This document shows positions 1-9,074 of a stretch of DNA of 17,425 nucleotides, piece by piece. The first letter of the stretch is position 1. Each line of letters begins with the position of its first letter. The position numbers were made by a program, and so were the translations under genes. This DNA comes from Isotricha intestinalis. Its lineage: Eukaryota; Ciliophora; Litostomatea; Vestibuliferida; Isotrichidae. Where the stretch lies: the NCBI GenBank assembly GCA_023807065.1, contig JAJJLU010000076.1, positions 1 through 17,425 of the forward strand. The letters are read 5' to 3'. The notes under the pieces were generated by a model. That model was not told the origin of the DNA, made no database searches, and was given only the letters and a program-made list of their open reading frames with translations.

Positions 1-47
1 TCCCCAATCCCCAATCCCCAATCCCCAATCCCCAATCCCCAATCCCC
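1..47. repeat. Left telomere, (CCCCAAT)n
   Basis: Six exact tandem copies of CCCCAAT occupy positions 2-43, followed by a partial CCCC at 44-47. This is the C-rich strand at a 5' end, as expected at a true left chromosome end. The same 7-bp unit occurs in the opposite orientation at the other end of the window. The unit differs from the Tetrahymena (TTGGGG) and spirotrich (TTTTGGGG) types. From memory it matches rumen litostome ciliates; that taxonomic link is inferred. Confidence 0.96.
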
Positions 48-48
48 A

Positions 49-303
49 TTCAAGAAAAAATTTAAAAAATTAAATAAAAAATTTAAAAAAGAAGAAATAT
101 TACAATTTTTAAATAATATAATTACTAATAATGATAATAATTTTATTATAGAATATAATAAATTAAAAAAAATTGATTTGATTTTTGATAATAAAGTAGA
201 TGAATATTGGTTTATAACTCAACAAAATATTTCTCCTAAAATTAATTTAGATATAAATAATCAATATATTAATATTGGTTTATGTGGGAATCTATTCATT
301 TAA
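49..303 (+). pseudogene. Start-less C-terminal gene fragment abutting the left telomere
   Basis: A frame is open from inside the telomere repeats through 84 codons to TAA at 301-303. It contains no ATG at all, so it cannot be a complete gene. It encodes a basic start rich in Lys and Phe (LNKKFKK), then a more ordinary stretch including VDEYWFITQQN and a C-terminus ending NIGLCGNLFI. The absence of stops over 84 codons in such AT-rich DNA, together with Trp, Cys and Gly codons, supports real coding ancestry. The likeliest reading is the 3' end of a gene cut by chromosome fragmentation, with telomere added inside the coding region. I do not recognise the family. It is convergent with the next gene. 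Confidence 0.6.
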
Positions 304-456
304 ATTTTTTTTTAATTTAATTATTTAATTTAGTTAAATCAATTAAAATACTTTATATTAAATATATTATTTTATTTATTTAATATTTATTATTTATTTT
401 TCTTTCATTTCTATATTTTTTCTTTTTCATTAAAAGATTTTTTTTTTAATTATTAT

Positions 457-2979
457 TTAACTCATGTTACTTTCTTCATCATTGTTTTTATCTTTATTTT
501 CACTTTCTTCATTTTCATTACTTTTATTATCTTCATTTTCATTACTTTTATTATTTTCATTTTCATTACTTTTATTATCTTCATTTTCATTACTTTTATT
601 ATCTTCATCATTCATTAGATTATTACTATCAATATTATTTTCATTTATATTATTAAATAAAGAAGGAATAGTATAATTTTTAATGGGATTTCCTTTAAAA
701 GGTTGAAAAACTTGTAAAATATCTATTTGTGTTTCATCTTGATTACCTTCTAATGCTTCTGTAATTTGTAATTGTACATGAATTGTTTTTCCAATATTTG
801 ATTTTTTCTCTAAATCTAAAAATTCATAAGTATTTTCAATTGTATTTTTATTTAAAAAATCATTTAACTTAATTTCTAAATAACCAATTTGATTTTGTCC
901 ACTTGCTACACTACAACAAAAACATTTTTTTGAATAGACGTTTAAATTCATTATCAAATCTTTATTATATAAAAATTTCATTTTATGTTTTTCACATTTA
1001 ATATTATCATCAAATAATATTTGATTTTTGTCTTTTATTTCAATCTTTTTATTTTCTTCTAATATTGATAAATCAATATAATAATTTTTTGGATTATCAT
1101 TACATTGAAAATTAGATATTTTAATATGAAGTTTATCTTCTTCAACTGGATTTTGTGTATTTAAAGTATTTATTTTAATTATTGGAGAAGGACACCATTT
1201 ATTTTCTGAAGCTTCAGTATAAACTTTAATAATATATTTATCTATATTTATTTTTTTTTTTAAATTATCTAAATTTAATTGTATTTCATCTTCTTCTTTA
1301 TTTGTTTCTGATGATAATTTTTCAAATTCTTCTTTATCTTCTTTTAACTTGTTTTTTAAGTCTTTTAATATTTTTGAAAATGTTTCATCTCTTTCTTCTA
1401 TTGTCATTCCATATATAAATTCATAATCTATTTCTTTTGGAATTTGATTTAAATTTATTTCATCTAATTTTCCTTTATTTATTTTATCTTTTAATTTTTC
1501 TATTTCATTTATATTATTTTCTGCTTTGTTTTTTTGAATTTCTGACATATCATTGTCTTCAAAATATTTTTGAGCATTTAAATATTCATTTAAACGTTTT
1601 TCTAATGTTTCTTTAATTTCATTTTCTTTTTTTTTTCTATCTTCTTCTTCTTCATTTAGTTTTGATATTTTTTCTTCTTCTTCTTCATCATTTTGTTTTG
1701 ATATTTTTTCTTCTTCTTCTTCTTCTTTTTGTTTTGATATTTTTTCTTCTTTTTCATTTAGTTTGGTTATTTTTCCTTCTTTTTCTTCTTCATTTAGATT
1801 TTCTATTTTTCCTTCTTCTTCTTCATTTAGATTTTCTATTTTTCCTTCTTCTTCTTCATTTAGATTTGGTGTTTTTTCTTTTAATTCTTCTTCATTTTGT
1901 TTTGATATTTTTTCTTTTAATTCTTCTTCATTTAGATTTGGTATTTTTTCTTTTAATTCTTCTTCATTTAGTTTTGCTATTTTTTCTTTTAATTCTTCAA
2001 TTTCTTTTTCTAAAATATTTATTCTATCATTAATTCTTTTTTTAACATAATTTTTATATTTTAATTTATTATCTAAATCAACTTTTTTTAGTATTTCTTT
2101 TTGATCATCCATACATTTTAAAATTTGTTGATAATATTGATTAATATCATTTTCAAAATTTTCTTTTAATAATTCAATTTTATTTTCACAATCTTTTTTT
2201 TTCATATCAAAAACTTCAAAAGTATTATTATCATCATTTGAATTTTTATATAAAGATGAAATTTTTTCCATTAATTTTATTTCTTCAATTAATACATTAA
2301 TTGAATTCATAAATTCAACACTATGATACTTTTTTTCTATATCTTCAGGACAAAACTCAAATACATTATTAAATGATAATTGTATTTCTTTATCATTAAA
2401 TTCTTCTCTATTCGGATTTTCTTTTTCTTTCTGATTTTTATTCTCTTCTTCAATTTGTATTTTATTTAAATTATTATTTGGTGCTTTTAAAGGCATTTTT
2501 AATTGATTTTGGGATTTTAATATTTCATCTTTTATTTCATCATTAAATTCTAAATTACTATTTTTAATTTCACTATTATTTTGACTTTGATTTATTGTTC
2601 CTTCAATTAAATAATTAATATATTCATCATCATCTTTCGAAGAATTATCATTTGTAATAATAATTTGATTTTTTAACGTTGATTCATTTTTTTCATTTTG
2701 ATTTTTTTTTTTTCCTTCAATTAAATAATCAATAAAATCATCTTCTGAAGATTCATCATTTGGATGATAATTTAATTGAATGTCATTGATGTTTAGTTGA
2801 ATTTCATTATTTTGTTTTTTCATTTTATTACTCATATATTTTTTAAATTGAGGATCTGCATTCTTAAGAATATTTATATATTCATCATTTCTATCATTTT
2901 CTTCATCTCCAAATTTTGTGTTATATTGATTTTGATTTATTTGATTGTAGAAATCCATTTCCTTTTTTTCATAAGACAT
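457..2979 (-). CDS. Coiled-coil, DM14-like and C2-domain protein, CC2D1/Lgd-like
   Basis: 840 aa. The N-terminal ~200 residues are low-complexity, with two acidic repeats around 81-89 (DFIDYLIEG) and 119-127 (EYINYLIEG). Residues 226-320 are helical. Residues 327-446 are a Glu/Lys-rich repeat of about 12 residues (LNEEELKEKI type). Residues 457-515 resemble a DM14 helical hairpin: a RLNEYLNAQ core, then a Lys/Gly turn before an Asp-Glu-Ile-Asn-Leu...Pro stretch. Residues ~583-742 fit a C2 beta-sandwich ending in a strand plus ITEAL. DM14 plus C-terminal C2 is the layout of CC2D1A/B and Lgd, which bind ESCRT-III (CHMP4/Shrub) and act in endosomal sorting; that role is carried over by family only. 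The tail (790-826) repeats NKSNENED. Fewer DM14 copies are visible than in animals. The stop is TAA. Confidence 0.6.
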   Translation of the reverse strand: MSYEKKEMDFYNQINQNQYNTKFGDEENDRNDEYINILKNADPQFKKYMSNKMKKQNNEIQLNINDIQLNYHPNDESSEDDFIDYLIEGKKKNQNEKNESTLKNQIIITNDNSSKDDDEYINYLIEGTINQSQNNSEIKNSNLEFNDEIKDEILKSQNQLKMPLKAPNNNLNKIQIEEENKNQKEKENPNREEFNDKEIQLSFNNVFEFCPEDIEKKYHSVEFMNSINVLIEEIKLMEKISSLYKNSNDDNNTFEVFDMKKKDCENKIELLKENFENDINQYYQQILKCMDDQKEILKKVDLDNKLKYKNYVKKRINDRINILEKEIEELKEKIAKLNEEELKEKIPNLNEEELKEKISKQNEEELKEKTPNLNEEEEGKIENLNEEEEGKIENLNEEEKEGKITKLNEKEEKISKQKEEEEEEKISKQNDEEEEEKISKLNEEEEDRKKKENEIKETLEKRLNEYLNAQKYFEDNDMSEIQKNKAENNINEIEKLKDKINKGKLDEINLNQIPKEIDYEFIYGMTIEERDETFSKILKDLKNKLKEDKEEFEKLSSETNKEEDEIQLNLDNLKKKINIDKYIIKVYTEASENKWCPSPIIKINTLNTQNPVEEDKLHIKISNFQCNDNPKNYYIDLSILEENKKIEIKDKNQILFDDNIKCEKHKMKFLYNKDLIMNLNVYSKKCFCCSVASGQNQIGYLEIKLNDFLNKNTIENTYEFLDLEKKSNIGKTIHVQLQITEALEGNQDETQIDILQVFQPFKGNPIKNYTIPSLFNNINENNIDSNNLMNDEDNKSNENEDNKSNENENNKSNENEDNKSNENEESENKDKNNDEESNMS
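502..615 (-). repeat. 24-bp coding tandem repeat at the C-terminus of the CC2D1-like gene
   Basis: About four to five copies of a 24-bp unit encode the octapeptide NKSNENED with minor changes. The near-identity at DNA level suggests recent expansion by slippage. It lies in a disordered acidic tail, so copy number probably varies between alleles. Confidence 0.8.
1642..2001 (-). repeat. Glu/Lys-rich coding repeat, about 36 bp unit
   Basis: A degenerate tandem array encodes units such as LKEKIAKLNEEE, shortening to EGKIENLNEEEE and then to EEEKISKQN. It covers residues 327-446 of the CC2D1-like protein and should form a long charged helix or coiled coil. It drives the spurious Phe/Leu-rich reading frames seen on the opposite strand. 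Confidence 0.85.
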
Positions 2980-3138
2980 TTTTATTTGAATAAATGATAA
3001 GTCATAATTAATTTAAATAAATTTTTTAATTTTATTCTTATATTATCAATTTATTTTTACTATTATTAATATATTTTTTCTTTAAAATATTATTTATATA
3101 ATTATAAAGTTAATAAAATATTTAATTTATATTGTCTT

Positions 3139-4509
3139 TTAGTTCACAATTGAATCTCCATTTATAGTATTATATGTTTTAAAATTTATATCATCTAATG
3201 AATTATTTAAAAATGCTTTATCTTTAATTAATTGTTTTGTTTTTTTATAATATTCTTCAAATTTAAATATAATATTTTTATACTTTTTTCTTTTTTCAAT
3301 TTGTCTACTAATATCTTTTTTTATTTTTTCAATTTTTTCTTCTATACTTTCTTCCATTGAATTTTCTTCATCAAATAACTTTTTATTATAAACTATTTTT
3401 CCTTTATTATAATCAATTTGTTTTAAATTTAAAGAAGGAACATTAACTTCTTTATCACTTTTATTATTATTATCTTTAATATTATTATCTTCTTTATTAA
3501 CATTATTACTTTTTTCTTCATTTAAATTATTATTTTTGATTCTATCATTTGATAAATTTCCTTCTTCTCTTTCATCATGTTTTAAGTTAAGTAAATTATT
3601 ATTATTTTTTTTTAAAGGTAATCCAAAACCTAAATTAATTTTAGGCATTTGTTTTTTTTGAACAATATTTTCATTTATATCATAATCAATATCAATATCA
3701 ACATCATAATTAATATCACTATCATCATCAAAAGAATCTAAACTATATTCTAATTCAAATTCATTAAATAATAAAGTTAAATTATATTCATCTTCTTCAC
3801 TATCAATTCCTTTTTCAAAAATAAATCTATCTGTCATTAAATTAACTCCTCTATTTCTTGCAGTTTTTATACTATTTTTTGTTTCTGATAATTCTTTTCT
3901 TAAAGTTTTTAATTCTGATTCTAATCTTTCAGTTTTTAATATTTCTTTATTATGTTGTTTTGATATTTTAGATAATTCGTCTTGTAAATCTGATAATTCT
4001 TTTTTATGTTCTAAACTTACATTTTTACTATACAACATAAATCTTTCTTCTGGATTTTCTATTTTTTCTTCTTGTAATTCTTTTAATGTTTTATTATATA
4101 AATTTATGTATACATTTTTAGAAGATAATGTATTTTCAAGAATAAATTTATCTTCTATTAATTTGTCTAAATAAAAATTTAACCCATTAATTTGCTTAGT
4201 TCCTTCTTCTACTTTTTTATTATATATTCTTTGAATGTAATCTACTTCTCTTTTCAATTTTTTATTATCATTAGATAAAAAATTATTATTTTCTTTTAAA
4301 TTTTGCTTTAGTGATTCTATTAATTCATTTTTATTCTTTTTTAAATCTATATTTTTTAATAATTTTTTTATATTTCGAATATATATTTGATATGATTGAA
4401 TTTTATTTATATTATTTGAATGAGTTATTAAAATATCATTTGATAGATTTGCAAAAGACATTAGTTGATCACTAAAATTCAAATTATCATTTATTTGAAA
4501 AGAAGTCAT
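3139..4509 (-). CDS. Coiled-coil protein of unknown function
   Basis: 456 aa, not recognised. Residues about 58-215 form heptad-rich coiled coil with runs such as ELSDLQDELSKISKQ and LESELKTLRKEL. An acidic segment (236-277) holds alternating Asp/Ile (DVDIDIDYDI). Residues 300-355 are Asn/Lys low complexity. A second short coiled coil spans 384-430. No signal peptide or membrane segment is seen, so a cytoplasmic or cytoskeletal scaffold is the plain inference. It lies 159 bp upstream of the CC2D1-like gene on the same strand and is divergent from the kinase gene, sharing a 256-bp AT-rich spacer that should hold both promoters. The stop is TAA. Confidence 0.75.
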   Translation of the reverse strand: MTSFQINDNLNFSDQLMSFANLSNDILITHSNNINKIQSYQIYIRNIKKLLKNIDLKKNKNELIESLKQNLKENNNFLSNDNKKLKREVDYIQRIYNKKVEEGTKQINGLNFYLDKLIEDKFILENTLSSKNVYINLYNKTLKELQEEKIENPEERFMLYSKNVSLEHKKELSDLQDELSKISKQHNKEILKTERLESELKTLRKELSETKNSIKTARNRGVNLMTDRFIFEKGIDSEEDEYNLTLLFNEFELEYSLDSFDDDSDINYDVDIDIDYDINENIVQKKQMPKINLGFGLPLKKNNNNLLNLKHDEREEGNLSNDRIKNNNLNEEKSNNVNKEDNNIKDNNNKSDKEVNVPSLNLKQIDYNKGKIVYNKKLFDEENSMEESIEEKIEKIKKDISRQIEKRKKYKNIIFKFEEYYKKTKQLIKDKAFLNNSLDDINFKTYNTINGDSIVN

Positions 4510-4765
4510 TTATTTATGTTAATTTAATAAAATAATAATAATTTTTTATAATATTCAAATTTCTAAATGTAATATTTAAAATATATATTAATTATTAATT
4601 GTTTGATTAATTAAAAAAATTTTTATTTCAGATATTATTTTTTCTTTAAATTAATTATAATAATTTAAATTTGGGAAAAATTTGGAAAAAAAATGGAAAA
4701 AAAAAAAAATAAATTATACCTTAATAATTAAAATTTTTAAAAAAAATTTAAAAAATAATAAAAAA

Positions 4766-7297
4766 ATGTCAAAAATTTCTCCTGTGACAACAAATCAAAT
4801 AGGAGATTACCTCCTTCAAAAGAAAATAGGTAGTGGTGGATTTGCTAAAGTTTACTTAGGAATTCATATTCCAACAAATGAGAAAGTAGCAATAAAAGTA
4901 ATAGACAAAACAAAAGTAAAAAAAGATAAATTATATTTAAAAAGAATCCAAAATGAAATATCAATATTAAAAATAGTAAAACATAAAAACATAATTAAAT
5001 TATATGAAATAATAGAATCACCACAGAAAATATATTTAATAATGGAATATTGTGAAAAAGGAGAATTATTTGATTATATAGTATCACATAAAAAATTATC
5101 AGAAAAACAATCAAATCTATTTTTTCAAGAAATAATAGATTCACTTCAATATTTACATTCTCAAAATATAACTCATAGAGATATTAAACCAGAAAATATG
5201 TTATTAACAGAAATATCAAATAAGAATAAACAACTTTCAATAAAATTAATAGACTTTGGAGTAAGTACAAAATATGAAAAAAATATTTTATTAAAAACTC
5301 CTTGTGGAACAACAACTTATGCACCTCCTGAAATGCATAAAGGACAAAAATATTATGGTTTATTAAGTGATATATGGTCTTCTGGTGTTGTTTTATATGC
5401 TATGATTTATGGTTATTTACCTTTTTGTGATGATGATAATGAAATAAATATTAATAATATTATTACTGGTAATTATGAATTAGATAATCATGCTAGTGAA
5501 AATGTTAGATATTTAATTAAAGGATGTTTAAATGTTAATATTATTGAAAGATTTGATATTGAAATGATTAAAAGAAATAAATGGTTTAATTCTTTTGAAA
5601 ATTTTAAAGAAAGTAAAGGAATTATTGTTGGTGTTAATAAAATTCCTATTGATAAAGATGTTGTTAAAAATTGTGTTCAGTATGGTTTTGAAGAAAAAAA
5701 TATTGAAAAAAGTATTAAAGAGAATTTATTTGATAGAAATTATGCTATTTATTCTATTTTACTTAGGAAAAAAGAAAAAGATGGTTTTGAAAGTGTTGGG
5801 GATTTGAGAAGTGAAAAATTTTTAAAGTTTATTAATGATGAAAGAAATTTAGTTAAATATAATAAAGAGGAGTTTCTTAAATTTAATTATCATTTATATA
5901 ACAGAAATAAATATTTAATTAGGAAAATTAATAGTGAAAAAGGAAATAATTTTAAGAAGTATGAAGTTTTTAATAATAGTGAAGGGAAAATTTATAAAAT
6001 TAAAGGGAACTTTAGTTTTGGAAACCATTTTAAAAAAAATAAATGTAATACTATTGATTATAAATTTCATAATAATAATATTGATTCTATTCATAATAAT
6101 AATTCTAGTATTGATTTTAAAAATGAACGTAAAGAAAATGAAAAAAATAAAAATGAAAAATACAATAAAAAAATAAGTGATAATTTGAGTAAATGTCAGA
6201 ATTATTTTAAAAAAAAAATTTTAAATTTCTTAGAATTAAAAACATCATTTATTGATGATAACATAAAAAAAGGAAGAAAAACTTTTTATATTCCAAAGAA
6301 AAAAAAGAAACATTTATCAAATTCTTTTGAACATTATTGTAGTAATAAAGAAATAGTGAATTTAAAAAAGAAAATTTTCAACGCAAAAGATATAAAATTA
6401 AATTTAATTAAAAAAAATCAAAATTCTTTAAATTCCCTAAATCCAATAATAAAAGAAAAAGGACATACGATAATACATAACAGAAATGCATCTATGCAAA
6501 ATAATTTAAGAAATAAAAATAAATTTATTGTTAATACTGAAAAAGATAAAGAAAATTCATTATCTCCTACTCAAATAATGTTAAATACTAAAATTCAATT
6601 AAATAATCATAAAATATTACAATATAAAAAAAAGAAAATAAAAAAATATTTATCCCTTAATGATAAAAGTAAATATAGTAATAATAGTAAATATTTAAAT
6701 CAGTCTTATATAATTCCAAAAAGAAAAAATAATAATTGTAAAATGTTAACTAGTCAATCTTCATATAGAGATAAAAAAAAACTAAAAATGAATTTAAAAA
6801 CAAACTTTATTGAAAATAATAAAGATAAAAATAATATAAATAATCCTAATAATAATTTTAATTTAGTTAATTTAGCAAAATTTACTTTTAATTATCTTAA
6901 TAAATTGAATAAAAAGATTGATGAAAATAAAATTAATAATTTGAAAAAAGATATTAAAAAATTTTATATTAAAAATAATAGTTTAATATCATATTTTACA
7001 GAAAATAAACCAAAAATTTATAAAGGACCAATTGATATAAGATGTATATTCTTTAGTAATTTAAATGAAATGATTGAAAAGTTAGAAAAAAATTTAAATA
7101 AAAATAAAATTTCATTTTCTAAAATTAATCAATTTAAATATTATTGTTCTAAAAATAGTGATATTTTTGAATTAGAAATATTTTCCATTGATAATAATAA
7201 TGAAAAAAAACAAATATATTATATTGGTTTTTTTTCAAAACAAGGAAATATTAAATTAAATAATAAATTTATAGATATATTATTTCCTATCCGTTAA
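4766..7297 (+). CDS. Ser/Thr protein kinase with UBA and KA1 domains (CAMKL, MARK/PAR-1-like)
   Basis: 843 aa from the ATG at 4766. The frame is open to an ATG at 4682, but those 28 codons are poly-Lys/Asn and read like leader sequence, whereas the kinase N-terminus follows the later ATG. The kinase domain spans ~14-275: glycine loop IGSGGFAKV (21-29), VAIK Lys44, helix-C Glu64, HRDIKPEN (Asp139), DFG Asp163, activation-loop Thr178 in LLKTPCGT, and APPE (186-189). All catalytic residues are present, so it should be active. Residues ~292-335 look like a UBA domain (YGFEEKNIEKSIKEN). After a long Lys/Asn-rich linker, residues 752-843 match a KA1 domain (GPIDIRCIFF, then FELEIFSI). Kinase-UBA-KA1 is the MARK/AMPK-related arrangement; KA1 usually binds acidic lipids and autoinhibits. 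Thr178 is the expected upstream-kinase site. Codon choice changes sharply near 5285. Confidence 0.88.
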   Translation: MSKISPVTTNQIGDYLLQKKIGSGGFAKVYLGIHIPTNEKVAIKVIDKTKVKKDKLYLKRIQNEISILKIVKHKNIIKLYEIIESPQKIYLIMEYCEKGELFDYIVSHKKLSEKQSNLFFQEIIDSLQYLHSQNITHRDIKPENMLLTEISNKNKQLSIKLIDFGVSTKYEKNILLKTPCGTTTYAPPEMHKGQKYYGLLSDIWSSGVVLYAMIYGYLPFCDDDNEININNIITGNYELDNHASENVRYLIKGCLNVNIIERFDIEMIKRNKWFNSFENFKESKGIIVGVNKIPIDKDVVKNCVQYGFEEKNIEKSIKENLFDRNYAIYSILLRKKEKDGFESVGDLRSEKFLKFINDERNLVKYNKEEFLKFNYHLYNRNKYLIRKINSEKGNNFKKYEVFNNSEGKIYKIKGNFSFGNHFKKNKCNTIDYKFHNNNIDSIHNNNSSIDFKNERKENEKNKNEKYNKKISDNLSKCQNYFKKKILNFLELKTSFIDDNIKKGRKTFYIPKKKKKHLSNSFEHYCSNKEIVNLKKKIFNAKDIKLNLIKKNQNSLNSLNPIIKEKGHTIIHNRNASMQNNLRNKNKFIVNTEKDKENSLSPTQIMLNTKIQLNNHKILQYKKKKIKKYLSLNDKSKYSNNSKYLNQSYIIPKRKNNNCKMLTSQSSYRDKKKLKMNLKTNFIENNKDKNNINNPNNNFNLVNLAKFTFNYLNKLNKKIDENKINNLKKDIKKFYIKNNSLISYFTENKPKIYKGPIDIRCIFFSNLNEMIEKLEKNLNKNKISFSKINQFKYYCSKNSDIFELEIFSIDNNNEKKQIYYIGFFSKQGNIKLNNKFIDILFPIR

Positions 7298-7416
7298 AAA
7301 ATATTTTATTTATTCTTTTTTTTCTTTTCAAACACAAAAATATTTTAAAATAAAATATATAAAATAGTATCAATAATAACATAGCTTACTCTTAAATAAT
7401 TAATAGTATATAATTT

Positions 7417-8340
7417 CTATATTTCTTCAATATTAATTTCATCATAAACAGAACTTTTTTTAAATGAAAATCCGCTTATATAATGCTTAAATTTTTTATT
7501 TGAATTATTAATAACTCCTAAAAAAATATTCTTCTATTTTCATAAATAAAATTTACATTTTTTAAGCTATCTTTCACAATTAAGTAAATTCTTCAAAATC
7601 ATTGATTTTATTATAACAAATATCTCTATTAATTCAGGGAATTATTCTAATGTAAATTTAATTCTACCTAAAGATATAATTCAACAACAAAGAAAAATTT
7701 AATTATCTTTAATTAAAAATTATCCATTTTAATAAATTCTTCTAGTTAAAATAAACAATTAGAATATACTAAATTACTATCTTTTATTAAAATTTTTTAT
7801 CATTTATAAAAACAATTCCAATTAAAAATAATAATTCTAAATAATTAATAGGTTGAATATTTAAATTATATTATAACAGTTGTATACACGATATTTTTAT
7901 ATTCATTAATTTTTCTATATTTTTTAAATTTTTCTTTTACACAAATAAAATAAGTATTATTATTAAATTATAAGGATAAAATTAAAGCTCCTAAACTTAA
8001 CTCTTCAAAACATAATAAATCATTATTAATATAACATATAAAAAAATGGTGTTAATAAAAATAGATGGTTTTATTTTATTATTTATAATAAAATTTGTAA
8101 TCATTTCTAAACCGTTTATCCTTTGAACTTGTTTTCTCTTTGACAATAATTAATATAAAAATTTCTTTTTCTCTTTTAATTTTTTTATCTTATTTAAAAA
8201 AAATACTTCTAACATTAAGATCTTTTGGAATTATAAAATAATTTAGTTTAACAATGCGAGATAAAGTTTTTTTATTAAACTTATGATTTAATGAAATCTA
8301 TTTTTTATTGAAATTTATAAACTTTGTTTTTTATAAATAT
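7417..8340 (-). pseudogene. Decayed protein-coding gene with many in-frame TAA/TAG stops
   Basis: This 1.1-kb gap between the kinase and the cyclin has no intact ORF, but the minus strand carries coding-like text. From about 8296 to 7800 one frame reads through plausible protein (VKLNYFIIPKDLNVRS, then IVKEKTSSKDKRFRNDYK, then CFEELSLGALILS, then YFICVKEKFKKYRKINEY), interrupted only by about seven TAA codons. It then shifts frame (NLNIQPINYLELLFLIG, later NVNFIYENRRIFF and FKHYISGFSFKKSS), with TAA, TAG and a few TGA interruptions, and ends at TAG 7417-7419. The stop density in the first half is below that expected for random DNA this AT-rich, and GC-containing codons persist. The best reading is a pseudogene. 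The family is not recognised. It is divergent from the cyclin gene. Confidence 0.5.
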
Positions 8341-8407
8341 TATTCATTTTTATTTTGATTTTTTAATTAAATAATATTGAATATATATATATTAATTTTA
8401 ATTAATA

Positions 8408-8962
8408 ATGTCTTTAGATATTTCAATAAGTCAATATACAACGAAAGAATCTTATTATGAACACAACCAAATTAGAAACAATTTTACTTTAAAAATTGAA
8501 AATATAATTTCTTATATTTCTTCTTATTTTGTAGATATAATTATAGATAATAAAAAATTTAGAAAAGAAAGACCTTTAAACACAAATGATATTTTTTATT
8601 CAAATAAAATTCCTTTGATAACAACTGAAGAATTTATAATAAGAATAGTAAAATATACAAATATGGAAAATTCAACTTTAATTTCAGCTTTTATTTATAC
8701 TAAAAGATTAATAGAAAAAGAGCATTATATTTTAGCGTTAAATAATTTATATCGAATTTTTTTAGGAGCTTGTGTTATTGCTATTAAATTTAATGAAGAT
8801 TGGAATTTTAAAAATAAATATTATGCTAAAATAGGAGGTTTAAATTTAAAAGAAATGAATTTAATTGAATATAACATTTATTCTCGAATAGAATTTGATT
8901 TAAGTATTAATGAAAAAGATTATAATGATATTCTTTATATGATTGAAAATAAAAACAATTAA
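8408..8962 (+). CDS. Pho80-type (P/U-type) cyclin
   Basis: 184 aa. The cyclin-box core covers ~60-178. It shows the family's landmarks in order: IPLITTEEFIIRIVKY (68-83), the YTKR motif (97-100), the ALNNLYRIFLGA helix (110-121), AIKFNED (125-131), then KYYAKIGGLNLKEMNLIEY (137-155). The spacing matches the Pho80 family (fungal Pho80 and Pcl, plant CYCU, protist CYC2-like), which bind and activate a CDK. No CDK is present in this window, so its partner lies elsewhere. The length is typical of a minimal single-box P-type cyclin. Nothing suggests a longer N-terminus: the ATG follows an AT-only leader. It is convergent with the next gene. Confidence 0.9.
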   Translation: MSLDISISQYTTKESYYEHNQIRNNFTLKIENIISYISSYFVDIIIDNKKFRKERPLNTNDIFYSNKIPLITTEEFIIRIVKYTNMENSTLISAFIYTKRLIEKEHYILALNNLYRIFLGACVIAIKFNEDWNFKNKYYAKIGGLNLKEMNLIEYNIYSRIEFDLSINEKDYNDILYMIENKNN

Positions 8963-9074
8963 ATGTTTTACAAAAATTAAAGTTATATTTGTTTTATAAT
9001 AATAATGTTTTATTGTTTTAAATTATAAATTGAGATAAAATTATATTTTCTTTAATTTTATGATAAAAAATAGT

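Noticed and set aside
304..456. tRNA or other RNA gene in the left spacer or elsewhere
   Set aside because: No GC-containing cloverleaf, B-box-like sequence or conserved RNA motif was seen here or in any other spacer.
464..2050. Plus-strand Leu/Phe/Ser-rich frames opposite the CC2D1-like gene
   Set aside because: They are mirror readings of the Glu/Lys and Asn/Glu coding repeats on the minus strand and have no independent protein-like composition.
4682..4765. Upstream ATG of the kinase gene
   Set aside because: The 28 extra codons are A-homopolymer-derived Lys/Asn/Ile sequence typical of leaders here; the ATG at 4766 sits directly before the kinase N-terminus.
457..7297. TAA/TAG read as glutamine throughout, as in many ciliates
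   Set aside because: Three long genes stay open for 456-843 codons with frequent CAA for Gln and no internal TAA/TAG. Such a code would have scattered TAR codons through them.
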